Source of the DNA: G963674505 sp964575975
GTDB taxonomy: Bacteria; Desulfobacterota; Desulfobacteria; Desulfobacterales; SKZT01
Length of the DNA: 19,829 nt
Assembly: GCA_964575975.1 (NCBI GenBank)
Contig: CAZNTU010000096.1
Span: forward strand, 1 to 19,829
Reading direction: 5' to 3'
The position numbers and the translations under genes are program-made. Below are positions 1-6,894 of this stretch, piece after piece. Below the pieces are notes generated by a model. It did no database searches, was not told where the DNA came from, and was given only the letters and a program-made list of their open reading frames with translations. The first letter of the stretch is position 1. The number at the start of each line of letters is the position of its first letter.

Positions 1-99
1 ATTCCCCCCTTGAGGGGGGCTAGGGGGGTGTTGTTTCCGGTGAACAATGGATTGAACATGCCACACAGACACCCCCCTAGCCCCCCTCAAGGGGGGAAT
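1..99. repeat. 31-bp perfect inverted repeat of C6/G6 blocks (REP/MITE-like)
   Basis: Bases 1-31 and 69-99 are exact reverse complements, with 37 bases between them. Each arm is built from blocks of six C or six G separated by TTGA and CTAG, so each arm is itself partly palindromic. The transcript could form a long hairpin, and the G6 runs at 14-19 and 23-28 could favour G-quadruplex structures. No transposase or ORF lies inside. Arms of this kind resemble dispersed intergenic palindromes or miniature elements, but only one copy is visible and the left boundary is the window edge, so a larger element cannot be excluded. Confidence 0.8.
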
Positions 100-174
100 T
101 GCACCGCCCTCCAATCGCACGGGTCGATAAATTCGGCATGTTACCCGTTAAGTTTACAATGTCAAATTAATAGT

Positions 175-196
175 CAATGGTTAATTGGCAATGGTT
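175..196. promoter_or_regulatory. Pair of 8-bp direct repeats upstream of efflux operon
   Basis: CAATGGTT occurs at 175-182 and again at 189-196, a spacing of 14 bases, about 105 bases before the adaptor gene. It might be a regulator site for the efflux operon, but no regulator gene is adjacent and the repeat is short. I found no convincing sigma-70 promoter between here and 302; the rest of 100-290 shows no gene. Confidence 0.25.
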
Positions 197-301
197 GTTC
201 TCTAAGTCGGCGCTTATGGGGCTGGGCCACCGAACAGATCGAGAAGACGGAGTTGGACAAACCTTTTCGTACGCAAAATATCAACAGTTAGGAGAATAGA
301 C

Positions 302-1393
302 ATGAGCTTGAAAAAATATACGTTGGTCCTTTGGACGGGATTTTCGCTGGTCTTCGCGAACGCCGGGTGCAAGGAGGAAGTTCCCCGGGTGGAAACGATT
401 CGTCCGGTCAGGGCCGTTCGGATTGGCGCGGCGGAGGAGTTGACCGGCAGATCCTTTCCGGGAAAGGCTCGCGCTTTCAACGAGGTAAACCTCGGTTTCG
501 AGGTCCCGGGGACATTGGCGGAAAGGCCGGTAAACAAGGGAGACAAAGTCGGAAAAGGGCGGTTGTTGGCGCGCCTTGATCCCAGAGACTTCCAAAACGC
601 TCTGAACGCGGCCCTGGCGGAATTGGAACGGGCAAAGGCCCATAGGGACCGAATCGCGCAGGCGGCCGCCACGGGAGCCGTTGCCAAACAGGAGCTGACA
701 AACGCCGAAGCCCGCTTGAAAGTGGCTCGGGCCGAAGTCGAGATAAGGAAAAAGGCGCTGGAGGATTCCAATATCAAGGCGCCTTTCGCCGGCGTGATAT
801 CGGCGACCTACGCGGAAAATTTCCAAAGGGTCCAGGCCAAGGAAGCGGTGTTGAGATTGCTGGACGAAACCCGATTGAAATTCGACGTGAACATTCCGGA
901 AAATCTGATTGCAAAGATAAAAAATGTAGAAGGCGTGTTCGTAAAGTTCGACGCCTTTCCGGACATTGAAATCCCGGCCGAGATCGGCGAAGTCGGAACC
1001 GAAGCCTCCGAGACTACTCGTACCTACCCGGTCACCCTCTATCTGGACCCGCCGGGGGGAATCGACATCAATTCGGGCATGGCCGGTAAAGCCTACGGCA
1101 AAGGCCGAAGGGACGAGGCCGGAACGCCCGAAGGTTTCGAGATCCCCGTGACATCCATTTTCGAGAAGGACGGAAAATCCTTCGTCTGGATAATCGACGA
1201 GAAAAATTCCACCGTCCATCTCAAAGAGGTGAAAACCTTGGAATTGACCAATCTCGGAATCAGGGTCGAAGGCGACTTGAGATCAGGCGACCGGATCGCG
1301 ACGGCGGGCGTGCATTATCTGGAGGAGGGACAAAAGGTCAGGTTGTCGAAAGAAGGAAACAACGGCGAAAACAAGAAGGAGGCGTCCTCATGA
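302..1393 (+). CDS. RND efflux membrane-fusion (periplasmic adaptor) protein
   Basis: A 363-residue periplasmic adaptor of the HlyD/AcrA type, which bridges an inner-membrane RND pump to an outer-membrane channel. The N-terminus has a basic start, a hydrophobic stretch and a Cys at residue 23 in the context NAGC, so it is probably a lipoprotein, though Asn at -3 makes the lipobox imperfect. A lipoyl half-motif follows at about residues 60-95 (NLGFEVPGTL, then GRLLARLDP), then an Ala/Glu/Lys-rich helical hairpin at about 97-155, the second lipoyl half (IKAPFAGVIS) at about 158-167, and beta-barrel and membrane-proximal domains to the end. An AGGAGA ribosome site at 290-295 supports the ATG. 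The stop overlaps the start of the permease gene as ATGA, which indicates translational coupling. The substrate cannot be told from the sequence. Confidence 0.93.
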   Translation: MSLKKYTLVLWTGFSLVFANAGCKEEVPRVETIRPVRAVRIGAAEELTGRSFPGKARAFNEVNLGFEVPGTLAERPVNKGDKVGKGRLLARLDPRDFQNALNAALAELERAKAHRDRIAQAAATGAVAKQELTNAEARLKVARAEVEIRKKALEDSNIKAPFAGVISATYAENFQRVQAKEAVLRLLDETRLKFDVNIPENLIAKIKNVEGVFVKFDAFPDIEIPAEIGEVGTEASETTRTYPVTLYLDPPGGIDINSGMAGKAYGKGRRDEAGTPEGFEIPVTSIFEKDGKSFVWIIDEKNSTVHLKEVKTLELTNLGIRVEGDLRSGDRIATAGVHYLEEGQKVRLSKEGNNGENKKEASS

Positions 1394-4300
1394 ATTTGGC
1401 TCGAATGGCGATAGAAAAAAGGACACTCGCCTATTTCGCGGTCTTTCTGCTGGTGGCGGGCGGCATGGCAAGCTATTTTTCCCTTGGCCGGCTGGAGGAC
1501 CCCGAATTCACGGTAAAGACGGCGGTGATTACTACGCCCTATCCGGGCGCAAGCCCCGAAGAGGTGGAACTGGAGGTCACCGATATCATAGAGCAAGCCG
1601 TCCAGGAAATGGGCGAAGTAAAATATATCGAATCCAACTCCAGGCCGGGAGTCTCGTCGGTCAAGGTCGAAATCGAATCCCGATACTGGTCGGACAAGCT
1701 TCCCCAAATCTGGGACATGCTCAGAAGGAAGATCAGGGACGTGGAAGGATCGCTTCCGCCCGGAACCGGACGCCCGATCGTCTCCGACGATTTCGGAGAC
1801 GTGTTCGGATTCCAGCTGGCCCTGACCGGAGACGGCTTCGATTACGCCGAAATGGAGGACTGGGCCAAGGAGATCAGAAAAGAGCTGAGCGTGGTGGATG
1901 GCGTCGCCCGCGTCGATCTGTGGGGCGCCCGGCAAAAGGTCGTCTATCTCCACGTCTCTCAAACGCAATTGTCGCAGCTTGGCCTGACCGAGGAAAATAT
2001 CGTCAACACCCTCAAGCAGCAAAACATGGTGGTGGACGCAGGCAGTCTGGATCTCCGGACGCGACGCTATCGCATCGCGCCCACCGGGGAATTCCGATCT
2101 CCCGAGGACATAGCGGACCTGACCGTCATGCCTTCCGTTCTGGACGCGCTTCGGAATTTGCCGGGGGCGAAAGGCGAAAGGCCCTTGCGCTCTACGGAAC
2201 TCATCCGGATCGGGGACATCGGAAAAATCCGCCGGGGCTACGAGGAACCGCCCCTGAACCTGATGCGGTTCAACGGCGAGCCCTCCATCGGCATCTCGAT
2301 AACGAACGTGGGGGGAAGCAACGTCGTGGAAGTCGGTAAAAACGTAGACCGGCGTCTTGGCGAGCTGCTCCCGGACATTCCGATAGGCATCGAAATCCAC
2401 CGGGTCCATTGGATGTCCGACGTCGTGGAAGCGGCGGTGAACAGTTTTCTGGTCAGTTTCGTGGAAGCGGTGGCGATCGTTCTGGCGGTACTGGCCGTAT
2501 TCATGGGATTGCGCATGGGAATTGTCATCGGCGTGGCTTTGATTTTGACGATCATGGGAACGTTTGTCGTCATGGCGCTCTGCGGCATTCCCTTGCAGCG
2601 CATGTCGCTGGGGGCGCTGATCATCGCGTTGGGCATGATGGTAGACAACGCCATCGTGGTGGCCGACGGCATCATGGTTCGCATAAACGCGGGCATGGAC
2701 CGCAAAAAGGCTGCGGAAGAAGCCTCTTCCCAATCCGCGTGGCCGCTGCTCGGCGCGACCGTGATCGCGGTCATGGCCTTCTACCCCATCTCGGGGTCGC
2801 CCGACAGCACCGGCGAATACTGCAAGTCCCTGTTCCAGGTCGTGGCGATTTCCCTTCTGATCAGCTGGCTGGTATCCATGACCGTGACGCCCTTGCAGTG
2901 CGTCGACATGATTCCCGAACCCAAGGAGGGCGAAGAGGGAAAGGACGCCTACGGCGGGAAATTCTACGGAATTTTCCGGAACTTTCTCGCGAAGGCGATA
3001 CGTTTCAGATTTCTTTTCGCGACGGGAATGGTCGCCCTGCTGGTTGTCGCAGTCGTCGGGTTCGGCCAGGTGAGACAGTTGTTCTTCCCGGATTCCTCCA
3101 TGCAAAAATTCATGATCGATTTCTGGTATCCCGAAGGGACGAGAATCGAACACGTGACGGAGGATATTCGCCAGGCGGAGAGCAAGTTGAACGGAGACGA
3201 GCGGGTGGAAGCCGTAGCGACCTTTGTCGGCATGGGTCCTCCTCGTTTTTATCTGCCGGTGGATCCCGAAGCGGCCTATCAGTCCTACGCGCAATTCCTC
3301 GTGCACGTGCGCGATCTGAAGGAACTCGACGGGCTGATCGAAGAATTGGAGCCGTGGATCGCCGAGAGATACCCGGACGCGCTGGTTCCGATCAAAAAAT
3401 ACGCGGTGGGTCCGGGAAAAACCTGGCAATTGGAGGCGCGCGTCTCCGGCTCGGCTTCCGCCGATCCCGACGCCTTGCGGCGCTTGGCTCGAAAATATCT
3501 GGATATTTTGAACAAGGAACCTCTTGCGGCGTACGCGCGAACCGACTGGCGGGAGCGGGTCCAGAAAGTCGTTCCCGTATACGACGAGAAGCGCGCGCGC
3601 TGGGCAGCCGTGACCCGGGACGACATCGCGAGGACCACCAAAAGGGCGTTCGACGGGAAACACGCGGGGCTGTACCGGGAAGGAGACGACCTCATGCCCA
3701 TTGTCGTGAGGAACGTGGAGGAGGAACGCGCGAACGTCCAGGATTTCGACGTCCTTCAGGTGCGTCCTTCCTTGTCCGTGGAAACGCTGCCCATGTCGCA
3801 GGTCACGGACGGAACAAAGATCGTCTGGGAAGACCCCAACATTTGGAGAAGAGACCGAAAGCGAACCATAAAGATCCAGTCGAACCCGATCATGGGGGAA
3901 ACCGCCCCCTCCCTGCATGCCGCCGTCAAGGAAAAGTTCGAGGCGGTGGAACTTCCGCCCGGCTACTCCTTCGAATGGGGCGGGATATACGAAAACACCG
4001 TCGATTCCCAGAAGGGCCTGATCCCCGGAATCATACCCGCGCTGGCCGTCGTGGCCCTGATCATGGTCGCCTTGTTCAACAATCTCAAACACCCGGCGAT
4101 CATCGCCTGCACCATACCGTTCGCCGCCATCGGAATCACGGTAGGGCTCCTGGGATTCGACACCCCCTTCGGATTCATGGCCCTGCTCGGCGCCATGAGC
4201 CTTTCGGGCATGATGATCAAAAACGCCATCGTGCTGCTCGACGAGGTCGATTTGAACCTTTCGCGGGGGAAATCCCGATACGTTTCGGTCGTGGACGCGG

Positions 4301-4503
4301 CCGTGTCCCGTCTGCGTCCGGTGGCTCTGGCGGCGGCCACCACCGTGCTGGGCGTCGTTCCGCTTCTGCAGGACGTATTCTGGGTCGGATTGGCGGTGAC
4401 GATCATGGCGGGGCTCACTTTCGGGACAGTGCTGACCATGGTGGCCGTGCCGACTCTGTACGCGATATTTTACAAGGTTTCTTCCCCCTCTGGCAATTGT
4501 TGA
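1390..4503 (+). CDS. RND-family efflux transporter permease subunit
   Basis: A 1037-residue proton-driven inner-membrane pump of the AcrB/HAE superfamily, close to the usual length. The N-terminal helix (about 10-30), a large periplasmic loop, a block of TM helices from about 335, a second periplasmic loop (about 560-860) and a final TM block (about 870-1030) follow the family's duplicated plan. The TM4 proton-relay motif reads GMMVDNAIVVADG, with Asp419 kept but Asn420 in place of the second Asp of AcrB (D407/D408). The TM10 motif GMMIKNAIVLLDE keeps Lys944 (AcrB K940). Asp-Asn at TM4 is also seen in other RND branches, so the pump is probably functional but not a close AcrB orthologue. It overlaps the adaptor gene by four bases. 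No outer-membrane factor gene follows, so the channel must be encoded elsewhere or upstream of the window. Confidence 0.95.
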   Translation: MNLARMAIEKRTLAYFAVFLLVAGGMASYFSLGRLEDPEFTVKTAVITTPYPGASPEEVELEVTDIIEQAVQEMGEVKYIESNSRPGVSSVKVEIESRYWSDKLPQIWDMLRRKIRDVEGSLPPGTGRPIVSDDFGDVFGFQLALTGDGFDYAEMEDWAKEIRKELSVVDGVARVDLWGARQKVVYLHVSQTQLSQLGLTEENIVNTLKQQNMVVDAGSLDLRTRRYRIAPTGEFRSPEDIADLTVMPSVLDALRNLPGAKGERPLRSTELIRIGDIGKIRRGYEEPPLNLMRFNGEPSIGISITNVGGSNVVEVGKNVDRRLGELLPDIPIGIEIHRVHWMSDVVEAAVNSFLVSFVEAVAIVLAVLAVFMGLRMGIVIGVALILTIMGTFVVMALCGIPLQRMSLGALIIALGMMVDNAIVVADGIMVRINAGMDRKKAAEEASSQSAWPLLGATVIAVMAFYPISGSPDSTGEYCKSLFQVVAISLLISWLVSMTVTPLQCVDMIPEPKEGEEGKDAYGGKFYGIFRNFLAKAIRFRFLFATGMVALLVVAVVGFGQVRQLFFPDSSMQKFMIDFWYPEGTRIEHVTEDIRQAESKLNGDERVEAVATFVGMGPPRFYLPVDPEAAYQSYAQFLVHVRDLKELDGLIEELEPWIAERYPDALVPIKKYAVGPGKTWQLEARVSGSASADPDALRRLARKYLDILNKEPLAAYARTDWRERVQKVVPVYDEKRARWAAVTRDDIARTTKRAFDGKHAGLYREGDDLMPIVVRNVEEERANVQDFDVLQVRPSLSVETLPMSQVTDGTKIVWEDPNIWRRDRKRTIKIQSNPIMGETAPSLHAAVKEKFEAVELPPGYSFEWGGIYENTVDSQKGLIPGIIPALAVVALIMVALFNNLKHPAIIACTIPFAAIGITVGLLGFDTPFGFMALLGAMSLSGMMIKNAIVLLDEVDLNLSRGKSRYVSVVDAAVSRLRPVALAAATTVLGVVPLLQDVFWVGLAVTIMAGLTFGTVLTMVAVPTLYAIFYKVSSPSGNC

Positions 4504-4600
4504 AGCGGGTGACGCACCGGGAAACCTTCTTTTTCGCCCCCCCTTTGGTTGCGGGTTGCGGAAACCAATCCCGAACATACAAATTGCCAATGGAAATATT

Positions 4601-4783
4601 TTAAGATACGTTCAATGAAACGCACCAGTAGTCCATGGCGAGCTTCAGTCTCTTATAAGCGCTGGAGTTTCTGACGTTTTCCGAGTGGAGTTCCTTGGCG
4701 ATCACGATGACGTCCCACCAGGCCTTTTCCAGATGCGCGCGGTATTCCGTGTCCTGCATATGATTTTCGCTTGCAGGAAGCAT
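4601..4783 (-). CDS. Small hypothetical protein (doubtful)
   Basis: A 60-residue frame lying between the efflux operon and parE, convergent with the former and divergent from the latter. The predicted peptide looks like two amphipathic helices with aromatic residues (EKAWWDV and LAMDYWC) and no signal peptide or membrane segment. It could start at the outer ATG (4783) or at an internal ATG at codon 9; neither has a convincing Shine-Dalgarno sequence. I do not recognise a family. The composition is more protein-like than a random shadow frame, and nothing else occupies this stretch, so it is kept at low confidence. Confidence 0.35.
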   Translation of the reverse strand: MLPASENHMQDTEYRAHLEKAWWDVIVIAKELHSENVRNSSAYKRLKLAMDYWCVSLNVS

Positions 4784-4790
4784 CTACCGC

Positions 4791-4819
4791 TTGATTATCG
4801 GGAAAACATTCATTAAAGT
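4791..4819 (+). promoter_or_regulatory. Candidate sigma-70 promoter for parE
   Basis: TTGATT at 4791-4796 and TAAAGT at 4814-4819 are 17 bases apart, each matching four of six consensus positions. Transcription would start near 4826. If this is the promoter, the TTG at 4791 cannot be the parE start codon, and the start must lie further downstream. Confidence 0.35.
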
Positions 4820-6815
4820 GCCTTTGCGCGCCGCCGAAAAGACGAAAACCGGCGGTCGCGAAGAATCACGAGATCACAGGAGGTCGATCATCGAAAACGG
4901 AGATCTTTTCGACGGCATATCGAGCAAAAACTACGACGCGTCCTCGCTGGAAGTCCTGAGGGGACTCGATCCGGTCAAGCGACGGCCGGGGATGTACACG
5001 GACACCACGCGGCCGAACCACTTGGCGCAGGAGGTGATCGACAACGCGGTGGACGAAGCCATCGCGGGATTCGCGAGGAAGATACAGGTGGTGCATCACG
5101 AGGACGGTTCCGTGGAGGTGGAGGACGACGGGCGCGGCATGCCCATAGACATTCACCCGGAGGAGAAGATGACCGGCGTGGAGGTCATCATGACCAAGCT
5201 TCACGCGGGGGCCAAGTTCGGGAACAAGAACTACCGGTTTTCCGGGGGGCTTCACGGAGTGGGCGTTTCCGTAGTCAACGCACTATCCAGAAGAGTCGAG
5301 GTGGAGATTCGACGGGGCGGAAGAAAATACGCGATTTCCTTCGAGCACGGCGCGAAAACTTCCGAACTGGATGAAATCGGGATCGTCGGAATTCGAAACA
5401 CCGGCTCCAACGTGCGATTCTGGCCCGACGAAAAATACTTCGACACGGTCAAGATTTCGATTCCGAGGCTGAAGCACACGCTTCGGGCCAAGGCGGTCCT
5501 GTGTCCGGGCCTTTCCGTCTCTTTGACCGACAAGGATACCGGGGAAAGCGAGTCCTGGCTTTTTCAGGAAGGACTGAAGGACTATTTGCTCGAAAACCTC
5601 GCCGATTACCAAAAGGTCCCCGAGGTTCCTTTCATCGGAAAGTTCGAAGGCAAGGAGGAAACGGTGGACTGGGCGGTGGTGTGGCTTCCCGCCGGCCCCG
5701 ATGTCATCGCGGAAAGCTACGTGAACCTGATTCCTACGCTTCAAGGCGGGACCCACGTCAACGGTTTCAGAAGCGGTCTTTTGTCGGCCATCCGGGAGTT
5801 TTGCGAATTCCGAAACCTGATTCCCCGGGGTGTCAAGCTCTCCCCCGACGACATCTGGGGGAAGTGCAACTACGTGCTATCGGTCAAAATGAGCGACCCC
5901 CAGTTTTCGGGCCAGACCAAGGAGCGGCTTTCATCGAGGGAATCGGCCTCGTTCGTCTCCAACACGGTCAAGGATTCCTTCGCCTTGTGGCTGAACCACC
6001 ACACGGAGGCGGGAGAGGCCCTGGCGGAAATGGCCATTGAAAACGCCCGCAAAAGGCTCAACACGGCCAAGCAGGTCACCCGAAGAAAGGCCGGTTCAGG
6101 CCCCACCCTTCCCGGAAAACTGGCAGACTGCATTTCCCAGAACCCGGCCGAAACGGAGTTGTTCATCGTGGAGGGAGACTCGGCGGGAGGATCGGCAAAG
6201 CAGGCGAGGGACAAGCATACCCAGGCGGTGCTTCCTCTTAGGGGAAAGATCCTGAACACCTGGGAAGTGGAAACGCACATGGTTCTCAAATCCAAGGAGG
6301 TCCACGACCTTGCGGTCGCCGTTGGAGTCGATCCCGGCTCCGCAGACATCTCGGACCTTCGCTACAACAAAATCATCATCCTGGCGGACGCCGACTCCGA
6401 CGGCCTTCACATCGCCACGCTCCTGTGCGGCCTGTTCTTCATGCATTTCAGAGCACTGGTCAAGCCGGGAAAAATTTTCGTCGCCATGCCGCCCCTCTAC
6501 AGGATCGACCAGGGAAAGAAAGTGTACTACGCCTTGGACGAACACGAAAAGGACGCTATCTTAAAACGATTGAACTCCGGGGCGAAAGGAAAACCCAACG
6601 TCCAGCGGTTCAAGGGACTCGGCGAAATGAACCCGTCGCAGCTTCGGGAGACCACCATGCTTCCGGACTCCCGCCGACTGGTGCAGCTGACCCTCGACGA
6701 CGAAAAGCGCGTGTTCGACATTATGGACATGCTTCTGGCCAAGGGCCGCTCCCGCGACCGTAAACATTGGCTAGAGGAGGAGGGCGATCTGGCGCGTCCG
6801 GAAGATGTACTGTAG
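4791..6815 (+). CDS. parE: DNA topoisomerase IV subunit B
   Basis: ParE, the ATPase subunit that pairs with ParC to decatenate daughter chromosomes. The RPGMYTDTTRPNHLAQEVIDN segment is ParE-like rather than GyrB-like. GHKL ATPase residues are visible (Glu81 and Asn85 of EVIDNAVDEA; DDGRGMP at about 112-118; GGLHGVGVSVVNALS). The TOPRIM metal residues are Glu461 (VEGDSAGGS) and Asp533/Asp535/Asp537 (LADADSDG). The C-terminal QRFKGLGEMNP motif is present. The frame is open from TTG 4791 (674 aa), longer than E. coli ParE (630 aa). A near-perfect AGGAGGT at 4878-4884 instead precedes tandem ATC codons at 4887 and 4890, where a 641-residue protein would begin, matching the family N-terminus. I give the conventional-codon frame, but translation probably begins near 4890. 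parC follows after 79 bases. Confidence 0.95.
   Translation: MIIGKTFIKVPLRAAEKTKTGGREESRDHRRSIIENGDLFDGISSKNYDASSLEVLRGLDPVKRRPGMYTDTTRPNHLAQEVIDNAVDEAIAGFARKIQVVHHEDGSVEVEDDGRGMPIDIHPEEKMTGVEVIMTKLHAGAKFGNKNYRFSGGLHGVGVSVVNALSRRVEVEIRRGGRKYAISFEHGAKTSELDEIGIVGIRNTGSNVRFWPDEKYFDTVKISIPRLKHTLRAKAVLCPGLSVSLTDKDTGESESWLFQEGLKDYLLENLADYQKVPEVPFIGKFEGKEETVDWAVVWLPAGPDVIAESYVNLIPTLQGGTHVNGFRSGLLSAIREFCEFRNLIPRGVKLSPDDIWGKCNYVLSVKMSDPQFSGQTKERLSSRESASFVSNTVKDSFALWLNHHTEAGEALAEMAIENARKRLNTAKQVTRRKAGSGPTLPGKLADCISQNPAETELFIVEGDSAGGSAKQARDKHTQAVLPLRGKILNTWEVETHMVLKSKEVHDLAVAVGVDPGSADISDLRYNKIIILADADSDGLHIATLLCGLFFMHFRALVKPGKIFVAMPPLYRIDQGKKVYYALDEHEKDAILKRLNSGAKGKPNVQRFKGLGEMNPSQLRETTMLPDSRRLVQLTLDDEKRVFDIMDMLLAKGRSRDRKHWLEEEGDLARPEDVL
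4878..4892 (+). promoter_or_regulatory. Strong Shine-Dalgarno before ATC codons in parE
   Basis: AGGAGGT at 4878-4884 is a full-strength ribosome site. ATC codons lie in frame at 4887 and 4890; the second is six bases past AGGAGG, which is ideal spacing. No ATG, GTG or TTG occurs at that position. This may be a rare AUC initiation, comparable in principle to the AUU start of infC, or a start codon altered by mutation or sequencing error. Confidence 0.5.
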
Positions 6816-6845
6816 AGTCACTGTCGTCAAACGCGATTTCGCCGT

Positions 6846-6870
6846 TGCAGGATGTGGAAAACATCTTGCA
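6846..6870 (+). other. Intercistronic hairpin between parE and parC
   Basis: TGCAGGATGT (6846-6855) and ACATCTTGCA (6861-6870) form a 10-bp stem with one G-U pair and a five-base loop. No T-run follows, so it is not a classic terminator. It could be a processing or stability element between the two cistrons. Confidence 0.4.
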
Positions 6871-6894
6871 GAGCAAGTAACGTAAAGGAGCAAC

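Noticed and set aside
4545..4568. TTGGTT/AACCAA hairpin after the efflux operon as a terminator
   Set aside because: Only six base pairs with a 12-base loop and no following T-run.
1315..4590. 1091-codon minus-strand open frame opposite the RND permease
   Set aside because: It mirrors a well-supported permease with clear motifs; the Arg/His/Gly/Asp-rich translation is typical of an antisense shadow caused by codon bias.
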